Shown: piece after piece, positions 7,634-15,200 of the stretch | Numbering within the stretch: the first letter of the stretch is position 1 | Layout of the letters: every line of letters starts with the position of its first letter | Source of the DNA: Caulobacter sp. | GTDB taxonomy: Bacteria > Pseudomonadota > Alphaproteobacteria > Caulobacterales > Caulobacteraceae | Direction of reading: 5' to 3' | DNA: 24,221 bases | Assembly (NCBI GenBank): GCA_014378155.1 | Contig: JACMOF010000500.1 | Location: 1-24,221, forward strand | The notes under the pieces: generated by a model | The model's database searches: none | Seen by the model: the letters and a program-made list of their open reading frames with translations, nothing else | What the model was told of the DNA's origin: nothing | Position numbers and translations under genes: made by a program

Positions 7634-8491
7634 TTACCCGATCACCACCCCCGGCGGCGGAAGGCTATCCTCCGGCACGAAGAAGTCCGGCATCAGGGTG
7701 GCGGTCGGATCCACGCGGTACTGATCGAAGTCGCGCACGCCCTCGCCGTACAGGAACGTGTCGTCGATCACGAACTGGCCGGTGAACGCTCGCGACGGCT
7801 TCAGGAACATCGCGTGGGCCGCGTCGGCCATGATCTCGACGGTGCGGCAGTGCTTGAGGCCTTCCTCCCCGGTCAAGGCAAACTGGATGGCGGCGGTGGC
7901 GATGGCGGTGCGCGGCCACAGGCCGTTGAAGGCCACGCCGTCGGCCCGGAACTCCTCGGCCATGCCCATCATGCACAGGCTCATATTGTACTTGGCCATG
8001 GAGTAGGCGACGTGGGGGGCGAACCAGCGGGGCTTGATGTCCAGCGGCGGCGACAGGGCCAGCACGTGCGGATTGGCCGCCTTCTTCAGGTGCGGCAGAC
8101 ACAGTTTCGAGGTCAGGAACGTTCCGCGCCCGTTGATCTGGTGCATCAGGTCGTAGCGCTTCATGTCGGTCGACAGCGTGCCCGTGAGCGAGATCGCCGA
8201 GGCGTTGTTCACGCAGATGTCGATACCGCCGAAGCTCTCGACCGCCTTGTCGACGGCCGCCTGGACGCTGGCCTCCTCTCGCACATCGACCACCAGCGGC
8301 AGCGCCTGGCCGCCGGCCGCCTCGATCTGCGCGGCGGCGGTGTAGATGGTGCCCGGCAGCTTCGGATGGGCCTCCGCCGTCTTGGCGGCGATGACGATAT
8401 TGGCGCCGTCGCGGGCGGCGCGCAGGGCGATGGCCAGGCCGATGCCGCGCGAGGCGCCGGTGATGAAGAGGGTCTTGCCGTTCAAGCTCAT
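7634..8491 (-). CDS. Short-chain dehydrogenase/reductase, HSDL2-like
   Basis: 285 residues. It is a Rossmann-fold SDR with the nucleotide-binding TGASRGIG near residues 11-18, the NNAS motif near residue 100, and the YSMAK catalytic Tyr-x3-Lys near residue 175. The segments LCLPHLKKAANPHVLALSPPLD and YNMSLCMMGMAEEF match hydroxysteroid-dehydrogenase-like protein 2, here without the SCP2 lipid-carrier domain. The family oxidises or reduces hydroxyacyl or sterol-like substrates with NAD(P); the substrate here is unknown. GAGGAG six bases upstream supports the start at 8491. It is the last gene of the MarR-led cluster, 49 bases after the second SDR gene. Confidence 0.9.
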   Translation of the reverse strand: MSLNGKTLFITGASRGIGLAIALRAARDGANIVIAAKTAEAHPKLPGTIYTAAAQIEAAGGQALPLVVDVREEASVQAAVDKAVESFGGIDICVNNASAISLTGTLSTDMKRYDLMHQINGRGTFLTSKLCLPHLKKAANPHVLALSPPLDIKPRWFAPHVAYSMAKYNMSLCMMGMAEEFRADGVAFNGLWPRTAIATAAIQFALTGEEGLKHCRTVEIMADAAHAMFLKPSRAFTGQFVIDDTFLYGEGVRDFDQYRVDPTATLMPDFFVPEDSLPPPGVVIG

Positions 8492-8540
8492 CGTCGTCTC
8501 CTCAAGGACGGTCCAGTTCTATGCCGAGACACTGCGACGG

Positions 8541-9524
8541 TCATCCCGCGCCCGTGGTTTCCACTGACAGGGCCCACAGCCTGTCGGCCTGCTCCGGGTC
8601 CAGGGCGTAGGACATGACGCCAGACCAGCCGGCCTCCTTCGTCCACGGCTTGGCCTGGGCCAAGTCCTCGAGATAGAGCCCGCCGACGCCCTCGAGTTCG
8701 TCGCCCACCGCCGCCCAGACACTGGTCGACGCGCCCTGGGCGGGCGTCTTGAAACCGTCGCGAACCTTGCCGTTTTCGTCGATCCAGCCCATCGCCCGCT
8801 GCTCCTCGATCGGCAGATGGCGCTGCAGCGGGGTCATGATGCCGCCAGGCATCACGGCGTTGGCGAACACGCCCTGATCCTTGAAGCGCTGATTGAAGCC
8901 CACGGCGAACAGGGCGTTGGCCGTCTTGGCCTGGCCGTAGCTTTCCCACTTCTCGTAGGGGTGAGACCGGAAATGCGGATCCTCGAAATTCATCGGGGCA
9001 CGGCGGTGGCCGATCGACGACAGGGACACCAGCCGCGAGGTCTTGCCGCCATTTCCTTGAGAGGGGGCCTTGGCGCCGGCCACCAGGTTGGGAGCCAGCA
9101 GCACCGACAGCAGGAAGTGGCCAAAGTGGTTGGTGCCGATCTGCATCTCGAGCCCGTCCTCGGTATAGGCGAGCGGGCAGGCCATGACGCCGGCGTTGTT
9201 GATCAGCAGGTTCAACGACCGGTCGCCCCAGCGCTCGACGAAGGCGCGGATCGACTTGAAGCTGGAGAGATCTAGCATCGACCACGACGCTTGCGCGCCC
9301 TTGGCCACGGCGTTGATCTCGGCGACGGCGGCCTCGGCCAGATCCGGCTTGCGGACGGCGATCACAACCTCGGCGCCGGCCTCGGCCAAGGCCTTGGCCG
9401 TCTCGACGCCGATGCCGGTGGCCCCGCCGGTGACGATGGCGACCTTGCCGGTCAGGTCGTGGCCGGCGACGACGTCGCGGGCGTCGGTGAAGGCCCCGAA
9501 GGGCGATTTGATGCGGTCGACCAT
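8541..9524 (-). CDS. Short-chain dehydrogenase/reductase (retinol-dehydrogenase/WWOX-like)
   Basis: 327 residues from ATG at 9524, supported by AAGGGAG about eight bases upstream. The coenzyme motif TGGATGIG is near residues 32-39, NNAG near 109-112, and the catalytic YGQAK near residue 192. The length and the blocks NHFGHFLLSVLL, SRLVSLSSIGH and VMPGGIMTPLQRHL resemble the long SDRs related to retinol dehydrogenases and protochlorophyllide reductase. The substrate is unknown. An upstream in-frame ATG at 9605 would run into the DUF3995 gene and is rejected. Co-location with a crotonase, another SDR and a MarR regulator suggests catabolism or detoxification of a lipophilic compound. Confidence 0.9.
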   Translation of the reverse strand: MVDRIKSPFGAFTDARDVVAGHDLTGKVAIVTGGATGIGVETAKALAEAGAEVVIAVRKPDLAEAAVAEINAVAKGAQASWSMLDLSSFKSIRAFVERWGDRSLNLLINNAGVMACPLAYTEDGLEMQIGTNHFGHFLLSVLLAPNLVAGAKAPSQGNGGKTSRLVSLSSIGHRRAPMNFEDPHFRSHPYEKWESYGQAKTANALFAVGFNQRFKDQGVFANAVMPGGIMTPLQRHLPIEEQRAMGWIDENGKVRDGFKTPAQGASTSVWAAVGDELEGVGGLYLEDLAQAKPWTKEAGWSGVMSYALDPEQADRLWALSVETTGAG

Positions 9525-9562
9525 GATGTTCGCTCCCTTGATTTTTGTCATTGAAGTGGACG

Positions 9563-9976
9563 CTACAGCTGCAACACAAGAATTCCCAAGGCGATCGCCA
9601 GGCACAGCGGCCCATAGGCGCGGCGGTTGAGCGTCGCGAACGGCGTGCCCTCGGCATAGCGGAAGACCGGCGGGACATAGGTCGCCAGACCGCGTCCGGC
9701 GAAGACCACGAACAGGACCCAGCGCGCGGCCTTTAACTGCGGGTCCCAGACGGTCGGGGTCAAGGTCGCGGCGACCAGCACGCCGCCGGCCGCCAAGGCC
9801 AGGGCGACAGCGACGGAGGCCAGCAGGCCGGGCGCGCGCATGCCGCGTGTGCGGCCCACCACGTGCTCGACCATCGAAGCCTCGTCATGGCCCGGCCAGC
9901 GACCGCCCAAGCCCCAGTAGAGGTGGATCCCCGCCAAGGCCAGCAGCGCCGTCGACAGGACCAGGGCCAGGGCCAC
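9563..9976 (-). CDS. DUF3995-type small membrane protein
   Basis: About 137 residues with four hydrophobic segments. These are an N-terminal helix running into GIHLYWGLGGRWPG, one around LLASVAVALALAAGGVLVAA, a third at WVLFVVFAGRGLATYV, and the C-terminal LCLAIALGILVLQL. The HLYWGLGG-type motif after the first helix is characteristic of DUF3995, a family of small inner-membrane proteins of unknown function. The start is probably GTG at 9976, just after the crotonase stop; TTG at 9985 would overlap it. The ATG at 10066 lies in the crotonase gene and is not credible. The tight junction suggests translational coupling. Confidence 0.7.
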   Translation of the reverse strand: MALALVLSTALLALAGIHLYWGLGGRWPGHDEASMVEHVVGRTRGMRAPGLLASVAVALALAAGGVLVAATLTPTVWDPQLKAARWVLFVVFAGRGLATYVPPVFRYAEGTPFATLNRRAYGPLCLAIALGILVLQL

Positions 9977-9977
9977 C

Positions 9978-10748
9978 TCAACCAACCTTGCTGAAGTCCG
10001 GCGCGCGGCGCTCGGCGAAGGCCATGAAGGCCTCGCGGGCCTCGGCGGTCTGCAGACGCTGAGCAAACAGTTCGCCCTCCCTGTCCATCAGGGCCGAGAT
10101 CGCCTCGGCGTCGCGCATCAGCGACTTGGTGACGGTCAGGGCGCCGAGCGGACGCTTGGCCAGTTGGTCAGCGGCGGTGCGGGCGCGGGTCCGCAGATCC
10201 TCCAGTGGCACGCAGGCATTGGCGATGCCCCAGGCCACGGCGGTCGCGCCATCCACCGCCTCGCCAAGGGCAAACATGGCATAGGCGCGAGCGTGGCCGA
10301 TGCGGGCCGGCAGCAGCAGGCTGGAGGCGGCTTCGGGCGCCAGGGCCAGGTTGACGAACGGCACGGTCAGCCGGGCGTCGGGGCTGACGAAAACCAGGTC
10401 ACAATGCAGCAACATGGTCGTGCCGACGCCGACCGCCTGGCCCTGGACGGCGGCGACCAGTGGCCGGGTGGCCTTGGCCAGGTTCTTCAGGAACCGCATC
10501 ACATGGCGCTCGCCGGTGAAGGTCCCGGTGGCCTGGGCGGTGAAGTCCTTCAGGTCGTTGCCCGAGCTGAAGCTGTCGCCGTCGCCCTGGAACACCACCA
10601 CCCGGATCGCCGGGTCGGCCTCGGCGCGCTCCAAGCTGTCGGCCAGCACGCCGTACATGGCGTTGCTCAGCGCGTTCTTCTTGTCCGGACGGGCCAGGGT
10701 GAGGGTCATCACGCCGGCGTCGATCTCGACCTTCACCAGATCGGTCAT
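9978..10748 (-). CDS. Enoyl-CoA hydratase/isomerase (crotonase) family protein
   Basis: 256 residues of crotonase fold. The first oxyanion-hole block is SFSSGNDLKDF (residues 59-69) and the second is GQAVGVGTTMLLHCDLVF (103-120). The two glutamates of true enoyl-CoA hydratases are not at their usual sites. Instead Glu139 lies in LALAPEAASS, the position of the catalytic Glu in delta3,delta2-enoyl-CoA isomerases of the ECI2 type. An isomerase role is therefore more likely than hydration (inference). The ATG has AAAGGAG seven bases upstream and overlaps the marR stop as ATGA, so the two are coupled. Confidence 0.9.
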   Translation of the reverse strand: MTDLVKVEIDAGVMTLTLARPDKKNALSNAMYGVLADSLERAEADPAIRVVVFQGDGDSFSSGNDLKDFTAQATGTFTGERHVMRFLKNLAKATRPLVAAVQGQAVGVGTTMLLHCDLVFVSPDARLTVPFVNLALAPEAASSLLLPARIGHARAYAMFALGEAVDGATAVAWGIANACVPLEDLRTRARTAADQLAKRPLGALTVTKSLMRDAEAISALMDREGELFAQRLQTAEAREAFMAFAERRAPDFSKVG

Positions 10749-11188
10749 GCGGCATCTCCTTTGGGGAACTTGGTTTGCAGGCTGACCAGCCAGCGGGACA
10801 CCACGGCGATCTCGTCGTCCGTGAAGCCCTCGGTGAGGTGAGAGCTCAGCCCCTCGACGCCGGCCTTGGCGTCCGCGCGCGCCACATGGCCCTTGGCGGT
10901 CAGGTAGAGGCGCAGGGCGCGGCCGTCCTTGGGGTCGGGCCGCCGCTCGACCAGCTCGGCGCGCGCCATGCGGTCGATCAGGCCGGTCATGGCCGAGGGC
11001 GCAAGGTCCAGGGCCTCGGCGGCCTCGCCGATCAGGGCGCCGTCTTTCTGCCCGAGCACAAAGAGCGCTCCGGACTGGGCCGCCGTCAGCCCCCCCTGGG
11101 CGGCCATCTTGGCCTCGACATAGCGCTGCACGCGGCGGTGCGCGACATTCAGCAGGAACACCAGGCGGCGGTCGGGAGGCGTGGTCAT
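10745..11188 (-). CDS. MarR family transcriptional regulator
   Basis: 147 residues from ATG at 11188. The winged-helix core is visible: LTAAQSGALFVLGQKDGALIGEAAEALDLAPSAMTGLIDRMARAELVERRPDPKDGRALRLYLTAKG, with the recognition helix around APSAMTGLIDRM and the wing at RRPDPKDGR. MarR proteins act as dimers, mostly repressors released by phenolic or acyl-CoA-like ligands. The palindrome and -10 element directly upstream suggest autoregulation. The downstream crotonase gene overlaps by four bases. An in-frame ATG at 11299 lies inside the glycosyltransferase gene and upstream of the promoter, so it is rejected. Confidence 0.92.
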   Translation of the reverse strand: MTTPPDRRLVFLLNVAHRRVQRYVEAKMAAQGGLTAAQSGALFVLGQKDGALIGEAAEALDLAPSAMTGLIDRMARAELVERRPDPKDGRALRLYLTAKGHVARADAKAGVEGLSSHLTEGFTDDEIAVVSRWLVSLQTKFPKGDAA

Positions 11189-11197
11189 GACGTGGAG

Positions 11198-11227
11198 ATT
11201 ATAGTTCGTGCACGAAATATCAAACGA
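11198..11227 (-). promoter_or_regulatory. Promoter and MarR operator candidate for the marR operon
   Basis: On the minus strand TATAAT (11203-11198) ends 9 bases before the marR ATG. A perfect 12-base palindrome TTCGTGCACGAA (11205-11216) sits immediately upstream of it, and TTTGAT lies just beyond as a weak -35 with a short 15-base spacer. A dimeric repressor bound there would block RNA polymerase, as is usual for MarR autoregulation. The AT-rich stretch stands out from its surroundings. Confidence 0.65.
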
Positions 11228-12530
11228 TTGTTTCGTGTTCGCTGCCGGAGCGGGCGGCCCATAGCGCCGCGACCCGGCTAGCCGCTTCAGCGGCGCCATC
11301 TTCTCGGGACGCTATTTCGCCGAGACGGACGGTCCTCGCGATCAGGTCGGGGTCGCCCAAAAGCCTGTCGATCAGGGCCGCCGCCGCCTTGGAACGGTAG
11401 GCGTCGCGCGCCAGGGTCGCCCCAACGCCCAACCGCGCGATCCGCGCCCCATTGTCGAACTGGTCGCCCAGATGCGGCACGACCAGTTGCGGCCGGCCAG
11501 CGCGCAACGCCTGCTGAATAGTGCCGACCCCGCCCTGATGCACGATGGCGGCAGCGCGGGGAAAGAGCAGGGAATAGGGCGCGTAGGCGAAGGCGACGGC
11601 GTCCTCCGCCCCGTCGGCGACGGACGGATCGCCATCGGGTCCGACCAGCAGCACGGCGCGTCGCCCCATGCGCCGTGCGACCTTCATGCTCTCACGGTAG
11701 AAGTCCCCCGGAATGTTCACCGCCGCGCTACCAAGGGTGAAGACCAGCGGCGCGGGTCCGGCCGCCAGGAAGGTCTCCAGATCCGGCGGCAAGGTCGTCG
11801 GACCGCCGAGGTCGCTATCATAGGCGGCGTATCCGACCACGTCGAAATTTTCGGGCGCGTCGGGCTGACGCGGACTCAGCAGAGGCGAATAGAGCCCCAG
11901 CGAGAGGGCCGCTCCACGACCGGCGTCGAACAACAGGTTGTCCCGACTCGGCGGCAAGCCCAAGGCCCGCCGCAAGCCATTGACCGGCCGCGTCCAGTGA
12001 TCGGTCGTCGCCCGGCCGATCGCGATCGTCGCGCGATTGAGCCACAAGCGAAGGCCGCCGGTCGCCGGTCCCAGCCACGGCGCCTTGGGCAACAGCGGCG
12101 GGTCATAGGCCGAGAACACCACGGTCGGCTGCAGCGCCACCGAGACGAAAGGGATGCCCAGATAGTCGGCGGTCACCGCCACCCCGGCCGCGAAGCTTCC
12201 GCCGACAAGGGCGCAAGCGCCTTGGGCCGCAGCGATCAACTGCCTGGTAGCGCTCTCCAGGTAGGGCGTCATGATCTTCTCGAACAGAAAGGCGTCCGAG
12301 GCGGCGATGGCGTGGGTGAGCTGGGCAAGATCCATGCCGAGGTCCGCGCGCAAGCGCTCCAGGCTGGGACCCACCTCGTGGAAGACCAGCCCTTCGGCCT
12401 CGACCTTGGCGCGGTATTCGGCCGAGGTGGCGACCTCGGCCTGGAACCCAGCCGCTTGCAGGGCCCGGCCCAGCGCCAGGAAGGGATGCAAGTCGCCGAG
12501 CGACCCGGCGGTGGCGAGAACAATGCGGAT
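11220..12530 (-). CDS. UGT-type glycosyltransferase (GT1) with apparent ATC start
   Basis: About 436 residues from ATC at 12530. The GT-B N-terminus reads (M)RIVLATAGSLGDLHPFLALGRALQ, and the C-terminal sugar-nucleotide signature is visible as IVHQGGVGTIQQALRAGRPQLVVPHLGDQFDNGARI. The family transfers a sugar from UDP-sugar (or dTDP-sugar) to lipids, sterols or macrolide-type acceptors; the acceptor here is unknown. No ATG, GTG, TTG or CTG lies in frame between the metallo-beta-lactamase-fold stop (12558) and the TTG at 12491, which would cut off the conserved first strand. ATC at 12530 stands exactly where family members have Met, with GGAG eight bases upstream. It probably forms an operon with the hydrolase gene 27 bases upstream. 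Confidence 0.85.
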   Translation of the reverse strand: MRIVLATAGSLGDLHPFLALGRALQAAGFQAEVATSAEYRAKVEAEGLVFHEVGPSLERLRADLGMDLAQLTHAIAASDAFLFEKIMTPYLESATRQLIAAAQGACALVGGSFAAGVAVTADYLGIPFVSVALQPTVVFSAYDPPLLPKAPWLGPATGGLRLWLNRATIAIGRATTDHWTRPVNGLRRALGLPPSRDNLLFDAGRGAALSLGLYSPLLSPRQPDAPENFDVVGYAAYDSDLGGPTTLPPDLETFLAAGPAPLVFTLGSAAVNIPGDFYRESMKVARRMGRRAVLLVGPDGDPSVADGAEDAVAFAYAPYSLLFPRAAAIVHQGGVGTIQQALRAGRPQLVVPHLGDQFDNGARIARLGVGATLARDAYRSKAAAALIDRLLGDPDLIARTVRLGEIASREDGAAEAASRVAALWAARSGSEHETIV

Positions 12531-12557
12531 GGCGACAGCTCCGAATGAAAAGACGGC

Positions 12558-13643
12558 TCAGTCCACGGCCCGATACCAGGCAACCCCGTCCGCGTCCGGC
12601 TCACGAACCGCCAGACCCCGGCCGATCAGGCAGTTCAGATGGGCTAGGGCTTCGCCCGTCGCCATGCCCAGAAGGTCCGGGCCGATCGGGCGGGCGAACA
12701 GGGCGCCGAACACATCGACCGCGCGCTTGGGCTCCTGAAGTTTGCCCCGCAGACGCCCCAGCCCTCGTTCGTGGCCGTTGATCAGGTGGTCGATGCGGGC
12801 GTGCAGGCCCCGGAACGGGTCGTTGTGAGCCGGCAACACCAGCACGTCGTCCGGCACCGTCGCCTTGACCTTGGCCAACGAGGTCAGCCAGTCGGTCAGC
12901 GGGTCGGCGTCGGGCTCGGTGGGGAACACCGAGACATTGGACGATATCCTCGGCAGCACCTGGTCGCCGGAGATCAGTACGCCCAGCGCCTCGCACCACA
13001 GGCAGGCGTGTTCGGGCGAATGGCCCTGGCCCGTCACCACCCGCCAGTCGTGATCGCCGATCGCGAACACCTCGCCATCGACCATCCGCCGATAGCTGTC
13101 GGGCAGTTGGTGGATCGCCTTGCCGAAGCCGCCGAACCGCGCCTTGTAGGTCTCGATCCCGTCCTCGTTCCAGCCCGCAGCGTGGAAGAATCGGACCCCG
13201 TCCACAGGCGCCTCGCGGCCGGTGTCGGCCACCAGCATCCGACATTGGAAATATTCCAGCCGGGTCATCCACAGGCGCACGTCGAACTTGCGGGCGATCC
13301 AGCCGGCCAACCCGACATGATCGGGGTGAAGATGGGTGACGATCACCCGGGTGATCGGATCGCCGCCCAGGGCCTGGGCGAACGCCGCCCGCCAGGCCTG
13401 GGAGGTCTCCTTGGTCTGCAGGCCGGTATCGACCACCGCCCAGCCCGCGCCGTCGCGAATCGCCCAGACGTTGATGAAGCCCAGCGAGCCGCCCAGCGGC
13501 TGGCGCAGCCAGAGAACCCCAGGCGCGACCTCGACCGCCTGGCCTGTTCCGGTCTCTGGAGCCTGCTCGAACGGGTAGACCAGCCGGGGCCGGCGCGGCT
13601 CGGTCGCCTCTTCGGCGACCCCCTCTTCGATTCCGTCGCGCAT
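12558..13643 (-). CDS. Metallo-beta-lactamase-fold hydrolase
   Basis: 361 residues from ATG at 13643, which has GGAGG seven bases upstream. The binuclear-metal motif THLHPDHVG gives His104, His106, Asp108 and His109. GQGHSPEH supplies His208, SGDQVLP Asp227, and LPAHNDPF the last His273, so the metal site is complete. The length, the C-terminal helical extension and the GGSLGFINVWAIRDG start resemble the glyoxalase-II-like/flavoprotein-independent MBL group that hydrolyses thioesters or lactones; the substrate is unknown. It is cytoplasmic, with no signal. It shares a transcript direction and reading frame with the downstream glycosyltransferase, from which a single TGA separates it. It is divergent from the cysteine-repeat gene. 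Confidence 0.88.
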   Translation of the reverse strand: MRDGIEEGVAEEATEPRRPRLVYPFEQAPETGTGQAVEVAPGVLWLRQPLGGSLGFINVWAIRDGAGWAVVDTGLQTKETSQAWRAAFAQALGGDPITRVIVTHLHPDHVGLAGWIARKFDVRLWMTRLEYFQCRMLVADTGREAPVDGVRFFHAAGWNEDGIETYKARFGGFGKAIHQLPDSYRRMVDGEVFAIGDHDWRVVTGQGHSPEHACLWCEALGVLISGDQVLPRISSNVSVFPTEPDADPLTDWLTSLAKVKATVPDDVLVLPAHNDPFRGLHARIDHLINGHERGLGRLRGKLQEPKRAVDVFGALFARPIGPDLLGMATGEALAHLNCLIGRGLAVREPDADGVAWYRAVD

Positions 13644-13715
13644 CCTGCGTCCTCCGGCCACGCCACGCCCCGCCCCGGGGCCACCGTCATGATTGCGCCC
13701 CCGTCGGACGACATC

Positions 13716-13744
13716 TTGACCCTTGATGCAAGCGGGCCTTTAGT
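13716..13744 (+). promoter_or_regulatory. Possible promoter of the cysteine-repeat protein gene
   Basis: TTGACC (13716-13721) and TTTAGT (13739-13744) are 17 bases apart in the divergent gap, 35 bases before the ATG. The -35 match is good and the -10 match is poor. Confidence 0.35.
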
Positions 13745-13779
13745 CCGCCGCGAGGAATTTACCCCAGGAGACCTATCCC

Positions 13780-15120
13780 ATGAGGCCCATCGCGATCGGC
13801 TTGACGGCCGCCCTCGCGCTCGCCGCGCTCGTTCCCGTCACCGTGCTCTCCGCGGCGAAGGAAAAAGAAAAGCCGGCAGCCGTTGACGCCAAGTCCCGCG
13901 AAGCGGGCATGAAGGCGACGCCCGCCCTGATCCAGGCCGCCGGCGTTTCGTGCACCGTCTCGGATGCGCGCCTCATCGGCAACGACAAAAAGACCAGCAC
14001 CGACTATTACGAAGTCGCGTGCCAAGAAGGCCTGGGCTTCGCCATCCTCGCCAAGAAGGACGAGAAGCCGGCGGCCTACAGCTGCCTGGAAACCGCCAAT
14101 CCGGCCGCCGACGGCAAGCCCAGCGCCCTGGCCTGTATCCTGCCGGGCAACGCCAACCCCAAGGCGGGCCTGACGCCCTACCTGCAAAAGGCTGGCGCCG
14201 CCTGCGACATCCAGAACGCCCGCGCCATCGGCGGCACCGCCAAGAACGCCTATTTCGAGGTCGCCTGTAAGGGTGGCGCGGGATACGTTCTTCAGACAGC
14301 GAACCCGGTCAATGTCGACCAGGAGGTCATCGCCAACAGCTGCCTGCTGTACGAGGAAGGCGGCAATGTCAGCTGCAAGCTGACCGACAAGGCCACGCAG
14401 CTGGCCGCCGTCGACACCCTGGCCGGCGCCTCGGGCAAGAATTGCGCGGTCAAGGACAAGCGCTACGTCCTCAGCACCAAGACCGACAACTATTTCGAAG
14501 TCGCCTGCCAGGACGGCAAGGGCTACATGCTGCAGCAGGCTGCTGTCGGCGGCGCCTTGGTCAAGGCCATCGACTGCGCCCAAGCCAGCTTCGTTGGCGG
14601 CGGGTGCACCCTGACCGACAGCCTCGCGGCCCAGACCGAGCAGGCCGGCCTCTACACCAAGTTGTCCGCCAAGGCCGGTTTCGACTGCAAGGTCGAGAAG
14701 TACGGCATGCTCCCCAGCAGCGATCCCCGCACCGAGATCGTTGAAATGAAGTGCGCCAACCGTCCCGACGGCGGCATTGGCATTTTCACGACGACCAACA
14801 ACACCGTCTATGACTGCGTAGCCTCTGAGATCAACGGCTACCGCTGCAGCTTCACCAAGGCCGACGCGGTCTATCCGCGCCTGACGGCCAACTTGAAGTC
14901 GCTGGGCAAGAGCAGTTGCACGGTCTCCGGTTCGCGGATCATCGGCCAGACGGCGACCGACGGCTATGTCGAGGTCGCCTGCTCCGACGGCCTGCCGGGT
15001 TGGGTTATCGCCTATCCGCTTAAGGTCGGTTCGGACAAGCCCAAGGAACTGATGTCCTGCCTGCAGGCCAAGGGCGTGGGCGGCGGCTGCAAGCTGCCGA
15101 CCAACGCCACCAAGGGCTAG
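13780..15120 (+). CDS. Secreted protein with five ~80-residue four-cysteine repeats, unknown function
   Basis: 446 residues. AGGAGA eight bases upstream supports the ATG. Residues 1-25 (MRPIAIGLTAALALAALVPV…) form a signal peptide, followed by a Lys-rich stretch (KEKEK). The rest is five repeats, each with four Cys: 58/81/102/119, 142/163/188/199, 222/243/266/276, 303/325/346/356 and 380/401/427/437. Each repeat begins with C-x-V/I and a short strand. It continues to Y-F/Y-E-V-A-C-x-x-G-x-G-Y (diverged in repeat 4), then a third Cys and a fourth Cys followed by K/T-L. The even count and regular spacing imply two disulfides per unit in the periplasm or outside the cell. I recognise no named domain. 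It is monocistronic, with its own terminator. A structural, adhesive, ligand-binding or inhibitor role is possible; none is shown. Confidence 0.85.
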   Translation: MRPIAIGLTAALALAALVPVTVLSAAKEKEKPAAVDAKSREAGMKATPALIQAAGVSCTVSDARLIGNDKKTSTDYYEVACQEGLGFAILAKKDEKPAAYSCLETANPAADGKPSALACILPGNANPKAGLTPYLQKAGAACDIQNARAIGGTAKNAYFEVACKGGAGYVLQTANPVNVDQEVIANSCLLYEEGGNVSCKLTDKATQLAAVDTLAGASGKNCAVKDKRYVLSTKTDNYFEVACQDGKGYMLQQAAVGGALVKAIDCAQASFVGGGCTLTDSLAAQTEQAGLYTKLSAKAGFDCKVEKYGMLPSSDPRTEIVEMKCANRPDGGIGIFTTTNNTVYDCVASEINGYRCSFTKADAVYPRLTANLKSLGKSSCTVSGSRIIGQTATDGYVEVACSDGLPGWVIAYPLKVGSDKPKELMSCLQAKGVGGGCKLPTNATKG

Positions 15121-15144
15121 GCTCGTCTCAGGTCTAAACGACGA

Positions 15145-15176
15145 AGCCCGCCGGGAGCGATCCCGGCGGGCTTTTT
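15145..15176 (+). terminator. Intrinsic terminator after the cysteine-repeat gene
   Basis: A perfect 12-bp stem (AGCCCGCCGGGA / TCCCGGCGGGCT) with a GCGA loop is followed by a T-run, giving a five-T tract including the last stem base. It lies 25 bases after the stop codon. Confidence 0.92.
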
Positions 15177-15200
15177 CGTGGGTGGGTCGAGGGGAGCGCC

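Noticed and set aside
8488..9678. A 396-codon minus-strand open frame overlapping the second SDR gene
   Set aside because: It is in another frame of the same strand, Arg-rich, while the SDR frame has TGGATGIG, NNAG and YxxxK motifs.
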